Positions 45,953 to 54,741 of a stretch of 64,000 bases of DNA are shown piece after piece. The notes under the pieces were generated by a model. That model was not told the origin of the DNA. It saw nothing but the letters and a program-made list of their open reading frames with translations, and did not search any database. The position numbers were made by a program, and so were the translations under genes. How positions within the stretch are numbered: the stretch's first letter is position 1; every line of letters begins with the position of its first letter. This stretch comes from Niveispirillum cyanobacteriorum (lineage in GTDB: Bacteria; Pseudomonadota; Alphaproteobacteria; Azospirillales; Azospirillaceae), in assembly GCF_002868735.1 (NCBI RefSeq), contig NZ_CP025611.1, positions 2,226,501-2,290,500 of the forward strand. The letters run 5' to 3'.

Positions 45953-46561
45953 TCAATCCACCCGACCCAGGGAGAAGAATATCCCCTGGCTCCAGACGCC
46001 GATATCACCGGCCTCACCGGGTTCCGCCCGTTCGACAAGGTCATAGAAGATCGCACGGTTTATCCGCGCTTCCAACGGTGTCTCGGGCGGTCCTTTGACG
46101 CGGATATAGGGCCGCGGTTCGCCAGTGGCCGGATCGGTCACCACGCGGATCGGATGGTCGGGGCCAGCGGTGACGCTGGTCTCCAGATTGGTGGTGAAGG
46201 TCAGGGACTGGTTCGGTCCCTCCCCCTGCACCTCCAGGCCGACGGCCACGAAGGGCGCATCCTCCACACTGATCCGCCCCCGTTCAGCCGGCGTGATCAG
46301 CCAGTAGTCGCCCGCCTGATCCCGGCGCAGCACGGTCGAAAACAGCTTCACCAGCGGCAGCCGCCCGATGGGACTGCCGTGATAGGTCCAGGTGCCGTCG
46401 GCCCGGATCACGATGGGATAGGCTTCATCCTCGACGCTGGGCGTGCGCGGCGCCCCGCCGCCCAGCGCCTTCAGCGCGGCGTCGGCTGCATTGGCCCCAT
46501 CGTGCGGGGCGGCATTGGCATGCCCATTCTGCTTGCATTCCGTCATGGTGGATTGGACCAT
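45953..46561 (-). CDS. DUF1285 protein
   Basis: The 202-residue protein has the DUF1285 pattern: YPIVIRADGTWTYHGSPIGRLPLVKLFSTVLRRDQAGDYWLITPAERGRISVEDAPFVAVGLEV, and near the end ETPLEARINRAIFYDLVERAE. It is a conserved family of unknown function, found next to Nudix genes and the MoxR-DUF58 cluster in many alphaproteobacteria, as here. There is no membrane segment. An ATG at 46546 is an alternative start. It is divergent from the MoxR gene. Confidence 0.85.
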   Translation of the reverse strand: MVQSTMTECKQNGHANAAPHDGANAADAALKALGGGAPRTPSVEDEAYPIVIRADGTWTYHGSPIGRLPLVKLFSTVLRRDQAGDYWLITPAERGRISVEDAPFVAVGLEVQGEGPNQSLTFTTNLETSVTAGPDHPIRVVTDPATGEPRPYIRVKGPPETPLEARINRAIFYDLVERAEPGEAGDIGVWSQGIFFSLGRVD

Positions 46562-46677
46562 CCAGCTCTGTCAGTCGCGGTCTTCATGCCGCATTGATAA
46601 CATAGTCGTGATGCCAAGCTTCTGGTACCCAGGGTGTTATACCCATCGCACGGGTGTTGGTCGGGTTTGAAGGGAAG

Positions 46678-47697
46678 ATGATGGTGCTGAATTCAACGGA
46701 GGCCGGGCGCAACAGCGACCCGCAGGCGCTGTTGCGGGATGTGGAGGCGCTGGGGGATAAGCTTGCCGCCGCGCGTCAGGCCATCGGACGCGTTATCTTC
46801 GGTCAGCAGGACGTGATCGACCTGTCGCTGGTCACCTTGCTGGCCGGCGGGCATCTGCTGCTGATCGGCGTGCCGGGTCTGGCCAAGACTCGACTGGTCG
46901 AAACGCTGGGCACCGTCATGGGCCTGGATGACCGCCGCGTGCAATGCACGCCCGACCTGATGCCCGCCGACATCCTGGGCTCAGAGGTGCTGGAGGAACG
47001 CGATGATGGGCGGCGCGCCTTCCGCTTCATCCCCGGCCCCGTCTTCGCGCAGCTGCTGATGGCGGATGAGATTAACCGTGCCAGTCCGCGCACACAGTCG
47101 GCCCTGTTGCAGGCCATGCAGGAAGGCCGCGTGTCGGTGGCGGGCCATTATCACCCGCTGCCCCGCCCGTTCCACGTGCTGGCTACCCAGAACCCATTGG
47201 AGCAGGAAGGCACCTACCCGCTGCCCGAGGCGCAGCTGGACCGGTTCCTGTTGCAGGTGGATGTGGATTATCCGGACCGCGACAGCGAACGCCGCATGAT
47301 GATCGCCACCACCGGGGCCGATGCCGGAACGGTGACGGCGGTCCTGACGCCGCAGGATCTGATCGCGGCCCAGGCCCTGGTCCGCCGCGTGCCGGTGGGC
47401 GACAGCATCGTGGACGGCATCCTGGACCTTGTCCGCAATGCACGGCCCGACAGCAGCCCGCTGGACATTGTCCGCCGCCATGTCGCCTGGGGCCCCGGTC
47501 CCCGCGCGTCGCAGGCCCTGGTGCTGGCCGCCCGCGCCCGCGCCTTGCTGGACGGGCGGCTGACCCCGTCGCTGGACGATGTCATCGCCCTTGCCAAGCC
47601 TGTTCTGCGCCACCGTATGGCGTTGAACTTCGCCGCGCGGGCCGATGGCATCACCCTGGACGCCATCATCGATCAGCTTTGCGCGCCGCTGGCGTAA
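46678..47697 (+). CDS. MoxR-family AAA+ ATPase
   Basis: The 339-residue ATPase has Walker A-like GVPGLAKTRLVETL, Walker B LLMADEINRASPRTQSALLQAMQE, sensor 1 LATQNPLEQEGTYPLPEAQLDRF, and the C-terminal lid domain. MoxR ATPases act with VWA-domain partners as chaperones or complex assemblers. Here the partners would be the DUF58 and the VWA/DUF4159 proteins immediately downstream. AAGGGAAG before the ATG at 46678 fixes the start. The DUF58 gene starts six bases after its stop. Confidence 0.93.
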   Translation: MMVLNSTEAGRNSDPQALLRDVEALGDKLAAARQAIGRVIFGQQDVIDLSLVTLLAGGHLLLIGVPGLAKTRLVETLGTVMGLDDRRVQCTPDLMPADILGSEVLEERDDGRRAFRFIPGPVFAQLLMADEINRASPRTQSALLQAMQEGRVSVAGHYHPLPRPFHVLATQNPLEQEGTYPLPEAQLDRFLLQVDVDYPDRDSERRMMIATTGADAGTVTAVLTPQDLIAAQALVRRVPVGDSIVDGILDLVRNARPDSSPLDIVRRHVAWGPGPRASQALVLAARARALLDGRLTPSLDDVIALAKPVLRHRMALNFAARADGITLDAIIDQLCAPLA

Positions 47698-47702
47698 CCG
47701 CC

Positions 47703-48599
47703 ATGGATACGCGCCATCCGCCCGTCTCCATCCGCGCCCAGCACCGGGCGGAGGATCTGGCACGCCGTCTGCCGGCCCTTCTGGTCGCCGCCGAACGGAT
47801 CGCGGCGACCGTAGCGCAGGGGGCGCATGGGCGGCGCAGGGTGGGAACGGGGGAGACATTCTGGCAGTTCCGCCGGTACCAGCAGGGCGATGCCCATAAC
47901 CGCATCGACTGGCGCCAGACCGGTAAATCCGCCCATGTCTTCGTGCGCGAGAATGAGTGGGAAGCGGCGCAAACCGTCTGGATCTGGCGCGATGACAGCC
48001 CGTCCATGAACTGGCGGTCGGGGCGCGACCTGTCCACCAAACGCGACCGCGCCGACCTGCTGGCGCTGGCCTTGTCCGCCCTGCTGCTGCGCGGGGGGGA
48101 GCGGGTGCAATTGGCGGGCAGTGACGTGCCGCCATCGGCCGCCCGGTCCATCCTGCCGCGTCTGGCCGACTGGTTGACGGGGCAGATCTATTTCAATCAA
48201 GGCGCCGGCCTGCCGCCGACCGCTGTGCAATTGCCCCGCCATGCCCAGGCGGTCCTGATCGGCGATCTTCTGTCCCCGCTGGAGGAGATTGAGGGCGCGG
48301 TGGCGCGGCTGGCTGCGCGCGGCGTGCGCGGGCATCTGGTGCAGGTTCTGGACCCGGGTGAGGAGACACTGCCCTATGAGGGGCGCGTGCGCTTCAAGGG
48401 GTTGGAGGGCGAGGGATCGTTGCTGGTGCCGCGTGTCGATGGCGTGCGCGAGGCCTATCTGGACCGGCTGGCCGCCCAACGCGACGGGCTGGCCGCCATT
48501 GCGCGCACCGCTGGCTGGACCCTCACCCTGCACCGCACCGACAAGCCGCCGCAGACGGCATTGCTGTCGCTATGGGCGGCGCTGTCGGGAGAAGGGTGA
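47703..48599 (+). CDS. DUF58 protein
   Basis: The 298-residue protein has the DUF58 centre GRRRVGTGETFWQFRRYQQGDAHNRIDWRQTGKSAHVFVRENEWE (about residues 45-90), followed by a VWA-like part (WIWRDDSPSMNWRSGRDLSTKRDRADLLALALSALLLR). In DUF58 proteins this carries a MIDAS-like DxSxS variant (DDSPSM). The family works with MoxR ATPases. There is no clear membrane helix. It is co-transcribed with its neighbours. Confidence 0.9.
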   Translation: MDTRHPPVSIRAQHRAEDLARRLPALLVAAERIAATVAQGAHGRRRVGTGETFWQFRRYQQGDAHNRIDWRQTGKSAHVFVRENEWEAAQTVWIWRDDSPSMNWRSGRDLSTKRDRADLLALALSALLLRGGERVQLAGSDVPPSAARSILPRLADWLTGQIYFNQGAGLPPTAVQLPRHAQAVLIGDLLSPLEEIEGAVARLAARGVRGHLVQVLDPGEETLPYEGRVRFKGLEGEGSLLVPRVDGVREAYLDRLAAQRDGLAAIARTAGWTLTLHRTDKPPQTALLSLWAALSGEG

Positions 48600-48603
48600 G
48601 CCG

Positions 48604-51342
48604 ATGCTGAACCTGGGTCCCATCGCCTTTGCCGCCCCCTGGCTGCTGCTGGGGCTGGTCGCGCTGCCGCTGCTCTATTGGCTGCTGAAGGTCACGCCGC
48701 CCAACCCGCGCACCATCAGCTTTCCCGCCATCCGCCTTCTGGCCGATCTGGTGCATCGGGAGGAGACGCCGAACCGCACGCCGCTGTGGATTCTGATTCT
48801 GCGCATGGTTCTGGCGGCCCTGGTCATCCTGGCCCTGTCGCGCCCGCTGCTGAACCCGGCCGCCACGCTTCCAGGCGGCGGGCCGCTGCTGCTGGTTGTC
48901 GATAATGGCTGGGCGGCGGCGCGGGACTGGCCGGCGCGGCTGTCGGCTATGGACAATCTGATCGATCAGGCTGACCGGCAGGGACGCACTGTCACCCTGT
49001 TGGCCACGGCCCCCTCCCCCAATGGTGATGCCCCCGCACTGGCCGGGCCGATGCCGGCCAGCGCCGCCAAGCGGGTGGCACAGACCATGACGCCCCACCC
49101 CTGGCCGGTGGACAGGGCCGGCGCCGTGCAGACACTGCGTCAGGCGTTCAAGCCGCAGGGATCGCCCTATATCGTCTGGCTGAGCGATGGGGTCGTCACG
49201 GCCAGCCCGGCGGGTATCGCCGATCCCGCCGCCGCTGATCTGGTCACCCATCTGCGCCGCCTGGGCGCATTGGAAGTACGCGGTGACGGGCAGGAGCGCC
49301 CGGCCCTGCTGATCCGCCAGCCCGTGCTGGACGGCGCCAACCTGCGCGTACCCGTCGAACGGTCGGAAACCAGCCTGCCCCTGCCTATCACCTTGCGGGC
49401 GCAGGGCGCCGATGGCCGGTTGCTGGGCGCTGCCACCGCCACCCTGCCGGCGGGTGAGGGTCGGGTGGAAGTGCCGCTCGACCTGCCCACCGAACTGCGT
49501 AACGAGCTGGCCAGCCTGCGCCTGGAAGGGCAGGACAGTGCCGGTGCCGTCCTGCTGACCGATGAGCGCTGGCGCCGCCGGCCCGTGGGCCTGGTTTCTG
49601 GCCGGGCGGCGGGTGAACAGCCGCTTCTGTCCGACCTTTACTACCTGGAACGCGCCCTTTCCCCCTATGCGGAACTGCGCAAGGGGGAGATCGGGGAGTT
49701 GCTGGACCGCACCCTGTCGGTGCTGATCCTGGCCGATGTCGGGTCGCTGACGGACGCAGAGATGGCGCGGCTGCAAAGCTGGATTGAGGGTGGTGGCGTG
49801 CTGCTGCGCTTTGCCGGCCCACGTCTGGCGCAGAATGCCGACGCGATGGTCCCGGTGCCGCTGCGCGCCGGGGGGCGGGCCCTGGGCGGTGCCCTGTCCT
49901 GGGACAATCCCGCCGGCCTGTCACCCTTTGCCGATGACAGCCCCTTCCACGGCCTGACCGTGCCCGCCGATGTGACGGTGAAGCGGCAGGTGCTGGCCGA
50001 ACCCGGCATTGATCTGGCGTCCCGCACCTGGGCCCGGCTGGCCGATGGCACGCCGCTGGTCACCGCAGAACGGCGCGGACGCGGGGCCCTGGTCCTGGTC
50101 CATACCAGTGCGGGACCCGACTGGTCCAACCTCGCGCTGTCCGGGCTTTACGTGGATATGCTGCGCCGGGTGGTCGCCCTGTCCGCCGGGGTTGAGGGCG
50201 GGGAGGCATCGGGCATGTTGGCCCCGCGTGCCATTCTGGACGGGTTCGGGCGGCTGGCCGATCCAACGGGAACCACCTTCCCCCTGGCCGCCGCCGATCT
50301 GGGCGGGCCGGTCAGCCCGCGTCATCCGCCGGGCTATTACGGTCCCGCCGAATCACCCCGCGCGCTGAACCTGTCGCCCGCCATCCCGGCCATGACCACG
50401 CCCGATGCGCTGCTGGCGGGCGTGCCCAAGGGGTTGTACGCTGCCGGTGGTGAAACCGAACTGAAGCCGACCTTGCTGACCATGGCGCTGATCCTGGGCC
50501 TGATCGATCTGCTGATCGCGTTGTCGCTGCGCGGACTGCTGCCACGCCTGCCCGGACTGGGCCGGGGTGCCGCCGTCGGTCTGGCCCTGCTGCTGGCCGG
50601 CGGGCTGGCCCTGGGCGACGCGCGGGCCGACGATGCCCGCGCCATCGAGGCGACGGCCCAGAACTGGCTGGCCTATGTCCGCACCGGTGACGGGGCCGTT
50701 GACGGGGTCAGCAAGGCCGGCCTGGAAGGGCTGGGGCGGGTGCTGGCCGACCGTACGGCGGTGGAGGTGGCGGGTGCCATGCCTGTCGATCTGGACAATG
50801 ACGAACTGTCCTTCTTCCCCCTGATCTACTGGCCCGTGACCGAGGGGCAGACCAGCCTGTCGGAAGCGGCGCGCAACCGCCTGAACGCCTATATGCGCCA
50901 GGGCGGCATGGTCCTGATCGATACCCGCACGCCCAGCGCTGCCGGCGATGGGCCGGGCGGACCGGGGCTGGAGGCGCTGCTGCGCGGGCTGGATATCCCA
51001 CCACTGGCCCCTGTCGGCCCCGAACATGTGCTGACCAAGGCCTTCTACCTGCTGGGGGAGTTCCCCGGACGCTATGCCGGCGGGGAGCTGTGGGCCGAAG
51101 CGCGGGAGGATAATGCCAGCAATGACGGCGTCTCCGCCGTTCTGATCGGGTCCAATGACTGGGCCGCCGCCTGGGCCATGGATGAACGGGGCCGCCCCCT
51201 CTATCCCGTTGTTCCGGGACCGGAACGACAGAGGGAGATTGCCTATCGTGTCGGTATCAATATGGTCATGTATGCCCTGACCGGCAATTATAAGGCCGAT
51301 CAGGTGCATGTGCCCGCCATTCTGGAAAGGCTGGGCCAATGA
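48604..51342 (+). CDS. BatA/DUF4159 membrane protein
   Basis: The 912-residue protein has an N-terminal BatA-like segment (LGPIAFAAPWLLLGLVALPLLYWLLKVTPPNPRTISFPAIRLL, TM1 about 8-30, TM2 near 60-80) and an extracytoplasmic VWA-like/GATase-like middle part. More TM segments lie near 630-690 (TMALILGLIDLLIALSL, GAAVGLALLLAGGLALG). The C-terminal DUF4159 domain is about 700-905 (DNDELSFFPLIYWPVTEGQTSLSEAARNRLNAYMRQGGMVLIDT). DUF4159 proteins are large membrane proteins of unknown function always linked with MoxR and DUF58. The last four bases (ATGA) overlap the start of the next gene. Confidence 0.9.
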   Translation: MLNLGPIAFAAPWLLLGLVALPLLYWLLKVTPPNPRTISFPAIRLLADLVHREETPNRTPLWILILRMVLAALVILALSRPLLNPAATLPGGGPLLLVVDNGWAAARDWPARLSAMDNLIDQADRQGRTVTLLATAPSPNGDAPALAGPMPASAAKRVAQTMTPHPWPVDRAGAVQTLRQAFKPQGSPYIVWLSDGVVTASPAGIADPAAADLVTHLRRLGALEVRGDGQERPALLIRQPVLDGANLRVPVERSETSLPLPITLRAQGADGRLLGAATATLPAGEGRVEVPLDLPTELRNELASLRLEGQDSAGAVLLTDERWRRRPVGLVSGRAAGEQPLLSDLYYLERALSPYAELRKGEIGELLDRTLSVLILADVGSLTDAEMARLQSWIEGGGVLLRFAGPRLAQNADAMVPVPLRAGGRALGGALSWDNPAGLSPFADDSPFHGLTVPADVTVKRQVLAEPGIDLASRTWARLADGTPLVTAERRGRGALVLVHTSAGPDWSNLALSGLYVDMLRRVVALSAGVEGGEASGMLAPRAILDGFGRLADPTGTTFPLAAADLGGPVSPRHPPGYYGPAESPRALNLSPAIPAMTTPDALLAGVPKGLYAAGGETELKPTLLTMALILGLIDLLIALSLRGLLPRLPGLGRGAAVGLALLLAGGLALGDARADDARAIEATAQNWLAYVRTGDGAVDGVSKAGLEGLGRVLADRTAVEVAGAMPVDLDNDELSFFPLIYWPVTEGQTSLSEAARNRLNAYMRQGGMVLIDTRTPSAAGDGPGGPGLEALLRGLDIPPLAPVGPEHVLTKAFYLLGEFPGRYAGGELWAEAREDNASNDGVSAVLIGSNDWAAAWAMDERGRPLYPVVPGPERQREIAYRVGINMVMYALTGNYKADQVHVPAILERLGQ

Positions 51343-53423
51343 TCGGGCAGGACATTGCCTTTGCCCCACTGATCCCCTGGCACGCCCTGATGCCGCTGGC
51401 CTTGCTGGCGGTACTGATTGCCGGTTACGGGCTGTATCGTCGGGCGCGCGGTGGCTGGTGGCGCCTGGGCGGGCTGCTGGTTCTGATCCTGGCGCTGTCC
51501 AACCCGTCGCTGGTGACCGAGAAGCGGGAGCCGATCAAGGATGTGGCCGTGGTCGTCATCGACCAGTCGCCCAGCCAGAAGATCGGCGACCGCACGGCCC
51601 GCACCGAGAAGGCAGCCGCCGCGATCCAGGAGAAGCTGTCCCGCTTTGCCGATCTGGAGGTGCGGGTGGTGCGCGCCGGGGGCGGGACCGCCGGCGACGC
51701 GGAGGTGGAGGAAACCCGCCTGATGGAGGCCATGACCCGCGCCGTGTCGGACGTACCGCGCGGCCGGCTGGCCGGGGCCATCCTGATCACCGATGGACAG
51801 GTGCATGATGTGGCATCCACCCTGCCCTCGCTGGCCGATTTCGGGCCGGTTCATGCCCTGCTGACGGGGGAGAAAGACGAGGGCGACCGCCGCCTGACCA
51901 TCGTGCAGGCCCCCAGCTTCGGCATTGTCGGCAAGGATATCACCTTCACCATCCGCATCGATGACCTGCCCGCCGCTGCCGCCGGCGAGGTGGCGTCGGT
52001 CACCCTGCGCCAGGACGGGCAGGACCCGATCGGCATGGCCGTGCCTGTGGGACAGGAGGTGCCGATCACCCTGCCCCTGAACCATGGCGGGCTGAATATC
52101 GTTGAACTAACGGCAGAGGCAGGGCGACGCGAACTGACGCTGGCCAACAACCGCGCCGCTGTGGTGGTCAATGGCGTGCGCGACCGGCTGCGCGTGCTGC
52201 TGGTGTCGGGCGAACCGCATGCGGGGGAACGCACTTGGCGCAACCTGCTGAAGGCCGATCCCGCGGTCGATCTGGTGCATTTCACCATTCTGCGGCCACC
52301 GGAAAAGAATGACGGCACGCCCATCCGCGAATTGTCGCTGATCGCCTTTCCGATCCGCGAGCTGTTTGAGATGAAGCTGTCAGAATTCGACCTGATTATC
52401 TTCGACCGCTACAAGAAACGCGGCGTCATCAACAACATGTATCTGGCCAATATCGCCGAGTATGTGGAGCGTGGCGGCGCGTTTCTGGAGGCCAGTGGCC
52501 CGACCTTCGCAACGCCCATGTCGCTCTACCGCTCCCCCATCGGCACCATCCTGCCCGCCGAACCCACCGGCCGCGTGCTTGAGGAGCCGTTCAAGCCGAC
52601 GGTCACGGAAGTGGGCAAGCGTCACCCCGTGACGGCCGGCCTGACGGACGCCGTTGACGGGGTCGGTCCCTGGGGCCGCTGGATGCGGCAGATCGACGTG
52701 ACCGCCGACAAGGGGGCGACCGTCATGTCGGGGGCCGAAGGCCGGCCCCTGTTGATCCTGAATCGGGTGGGCCAGGGTCGCGTGGCGCAACTGGCGTCGG
52801 ACCATTTCTGGCTTTGGTCACGCGGCTACGAGGGTGGGGGGCCGCAGGCCGAACTGCTTCGCCGTCTGGCCCACTGGCTGATGAAGGAGCCGGAGCTGGA
52901 GGAAAACGACCTGCGCACCGCCGTGGATGGCAGCCGTATCACCATCACCCGCCGGTCGCTGGAACCCGACACACGCCCCGTCACCGTCACCTCCCCCGCC
53001 GATCAGGCGACGCAGGTGGAGATGCGGGATAGCGGAACGGGGCAGTCCGTAGGCACCCTGATCGCATCCGAACCCGGCATCTGGCGGGTGAGCGATGGGG
53101 AGAAGTCAGCGGTAGCGGTCGTGGGCGCCGTGAACCCGCCGGAACTGGCCGATGTCCGTTCTACCCCCGACCCGTTGCAACCAGCGCTGAAGGCGACCGG
53201 TGGCGGGCATTATTGGCTGGAAGGGGACGGGTCGTCCGTGCCCGTCATCCGCCGCGTCCGCCCCGACCGCGATGCCGCCGGTTCCGGCTGGCTGGGCCTG
53301 CGCGGCAATGGCGATCATGTCGTGACGGGCGTGACGCAGACCCCGCTGCTGCCGGCGTTGCCGGTGCTACTGCTGGCCATGGGTATGCTGGTGCTGGCCT
53401 GGCGGCGGGAGGGGCGGGGGTAG
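51339..53423 (+). CDS. Membrane protein of the MoxR cluster (VWA/GATase-like)
   Basis: The 694-residue protein has two transmembrane helices near the N-terminus (ALMPLALLAVLIAGYGLYRR and WWRLGGLLVLILALSNP), then a VWA-like core (VAVVVIDQSPSQKIGDRTARTEKA, AILITDGQVHDV) and an Ig-like part. A class I GATase-like segment follows (EFDLIIFDRYKKRGVINNMYLANIAEYVERGGAFLEASGP). It ends with a C-terminal TM (LLPALPVLLLAMGMLVLAWRREGRG). It is the standard fourth member of the alphaproteobacterial MoxR-DUF58-DUF4159 cluster. The protein probably faces the periplasm between its membrane anchors. The cluster's job remains unknown. Confidence 0.87.
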   Translation: MIGQDIAFAPLIPWHALMPLALLAVLIAGYGLYRRARGGWWRLGGLLVLILALSNPSLVTEKREPIKDVAVVVIDQSPSQKIGDRTARTEKAAAAIQEKLSRFADLEVRVVRAGGGTAGDAEVEETRLMEAMTRAVSDVPRGRLAGAILITDGQVHDVASTLPSLADFGPVHALLTGEKDEGDRRLTIVQAPSFGIVGKDITFTIRIDDLPAAAAGEVASVTLRQDGQDPIGMAVPVGQEVPITLPLNHGGLNIVELTAEAGRRELTLANNRAAVVVNGVRDRLRVLLVSGEPHAGERTWRNLLKADPAVDLVHFTILRPPEKNDGTPIRELSLIAFPIRELFEMKLSEFDLIIFDRYKKRGVINNMYLANIAEYVERGGAFLEASGPTFATPMSLYRSPIGTILPAEPTGRVLEEPFKPTVTEVGKRHPVTAGLTDAVDGVGPWGRWMRQIDVTADKGATVMSGAEGRPLLILNRVGQGRVAQLASDHFWLWSRGYEGGGPQAELLRRLAHWLMKEPELEENDLRTAVDGSRITITRRSLEPDTRPVTVTSPADQATQVEMRDSGTGQSVGTLIASEPGIWRVSDGEKSAVAVVGAVNPPELADVRSTPDPLQPALKATGGGHYWLEGDGSSVPVIRRVRPDRDAAGSGWLGLRGNGDHVVTGVTQTPLLPALPVLLLAMGMLVLAWRREGRG

Positions 53424-53513
53424 GCACGGGCCAGACCATCAGTCCCGATTTCGCGCCCCGTGCAACAAGGTGAAACAGTTTTTCATAGGGTGTTTCATCA
53501 CCCCCATGAACGA

Positions 53514-54704
53514 TCAGCCCGCCGTCTGCTTCTTCGCCAGCCTGGGTTCACCGAACAAATACCCCTGGCCGAAATCGATATAGAGGTCGAGCAGTTCCAG
53601 AAGCTGCGCCTCCGTCTCTACCTTTTCCACGATCAGGTCGATGTTGTTGCGGTCCAGTTGCTGACGCAGTTCGCGCACGGCGCGCGGATCGGCAAAGCGG
53701 CTGTCAGGGTCGAGCAGGCGGGCGGCGTCCAGCTTCACAAAGCGGATTTCGTGGCGGGCCAGCTCGTTCCAATCCAGATCCAGGCTGACCACCTGATCCA
53801 TGGAAAAGTGAAAGCCCAGCCGCCGCAACCCGTCCAGGAAGCCGGTGGCGAACAGGCCGCCCTGCATCAGATCATCCTGTGACAGTTCGAACACCAGCTT
53901 GGTCGCCAGGTTCGGGCTTTGCCCCATATAGGTGACGAATTCCCGCATGAAGGCGGCATCGTTCAGGGTGGCAGCGGAGATGTTGCAGAAGAAGCCGACA
54001 TTCTGGTGCCGCTTCTCCGTCTCCCGCAGCAGCTGAATACAGCGGAACAGCAGCAGATTGTCGATGGTCGCGATCAGCCCCGCCTCCGCCGCCACGCCCA
54101 GATATTGTTCGGGCAGCATGTAGCGCGGCTTGCCATCGCCATCCATCCCGGCCCGGATGCGGGAAAACAGCTCATAATAACGATGCTTGCGCTGAGGCAG
54201 GCTGACAACGGGCTGCAGGAAGATATCCACATGATCGGTGCGCAAGGCCGTGCGGACATGGTCCAGAACAGCATCGGGATCAGCCGGCAGGGGTTGCGGC
54301 GCGAACAGGGGGCCCGCATCCGGTCCGGCGGCCGGGCGCGGGCCGGATGCGGGCAGGCGGTGGGCCAGCCGTTCCAGCACGCGCGCTTCGGACAATACCG
54401 CCGCCACCTCTGGCGGGTCGGCGGGCAGGGCGCCGGAATGGCCGCGCTGCGCGTCCAGTTCCAGACGCATTTCCTCCGCCGCCGCCTCCAGGTCCCAGAT
54501 GCGGGATTCCAGGCGGCTGCGTTCATCCTGACGCGCCCAGAATTCATGCAGCAGCCCGCCGAAGGTCAGGATGGCAATGCCGAACAGCAGGGCGGTGTGC
54601 CCATCCATCCCCCCGACCGACAAGGGAAGGGTCAATGCCACGACCAGGGCCAGGGCGACATAGACGGCGGCAAACACCAGATGGCGGAACCAGTTCATGC
54701 ACAC
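53514..54704 (-). CDS. TipF-like membrane EAL protein with degenerate active site
   Basis: The 396-residue protein has two TM helices (about 8-30 and 35-55), a coiled coil (RSRLESRIWDLEAAAEEMRLELDAQ) and a C-terminal EAL domain (about 150-390). This architecture is that of Caulobacter TipF, which binds c-di-GMP and places the flagellar motor. The EAL signature is ELFSR instead of EALLR, and the usual DDFG is MDQV. The second-site ELTE-type motif reads ELSQDD and EGVE reads EKVET, so phosphodiesterase activity is unlikely. The GQGYLFGEP end is kept. TipF identity is inferred from architecture only; no flagellar genes are in the window. Downstream gene of no fixed operon. Confidence 0.8.
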   Translation of the reverse strand: MCMNWFRHLVFAAVYVALALVVALTLPLSVGGMDGHTALLFGIAILTFGGLLHEFWARQDERSRLESRIWDLEAAAEEMRLELDAQRGHSGALPADPPEVAAVLSEARVLERLAHRLPASGPRPAAGPDAGPLFAPQPLPADPDAVLDHVRTALRTDHVDIFLQPVVSLPQRKHRYYELFSRIRAGMDGDGKPRYMLPEQYLGVAAEAGLIATIDNLLLFRCIQLLRETEKRHQNVGFFCNISAATLNDAAFMREFVTYMGQSPNLATKLVFELSQDDLMQGGLFATGFLDGLRRLGFHFSMDQVVSLDLDWNELARHEIRFVKLDAARLLDPDSRFADPRAVRELRQQLDRNNIDLIVEKVETEAQLLELLDLYIDFGQGYLFGEPRLAKKQTAG

Positions 54705-54741
54705 ACCTCCCTAAACCGTTCCCTCCGTCGCAGGCCTTTGG

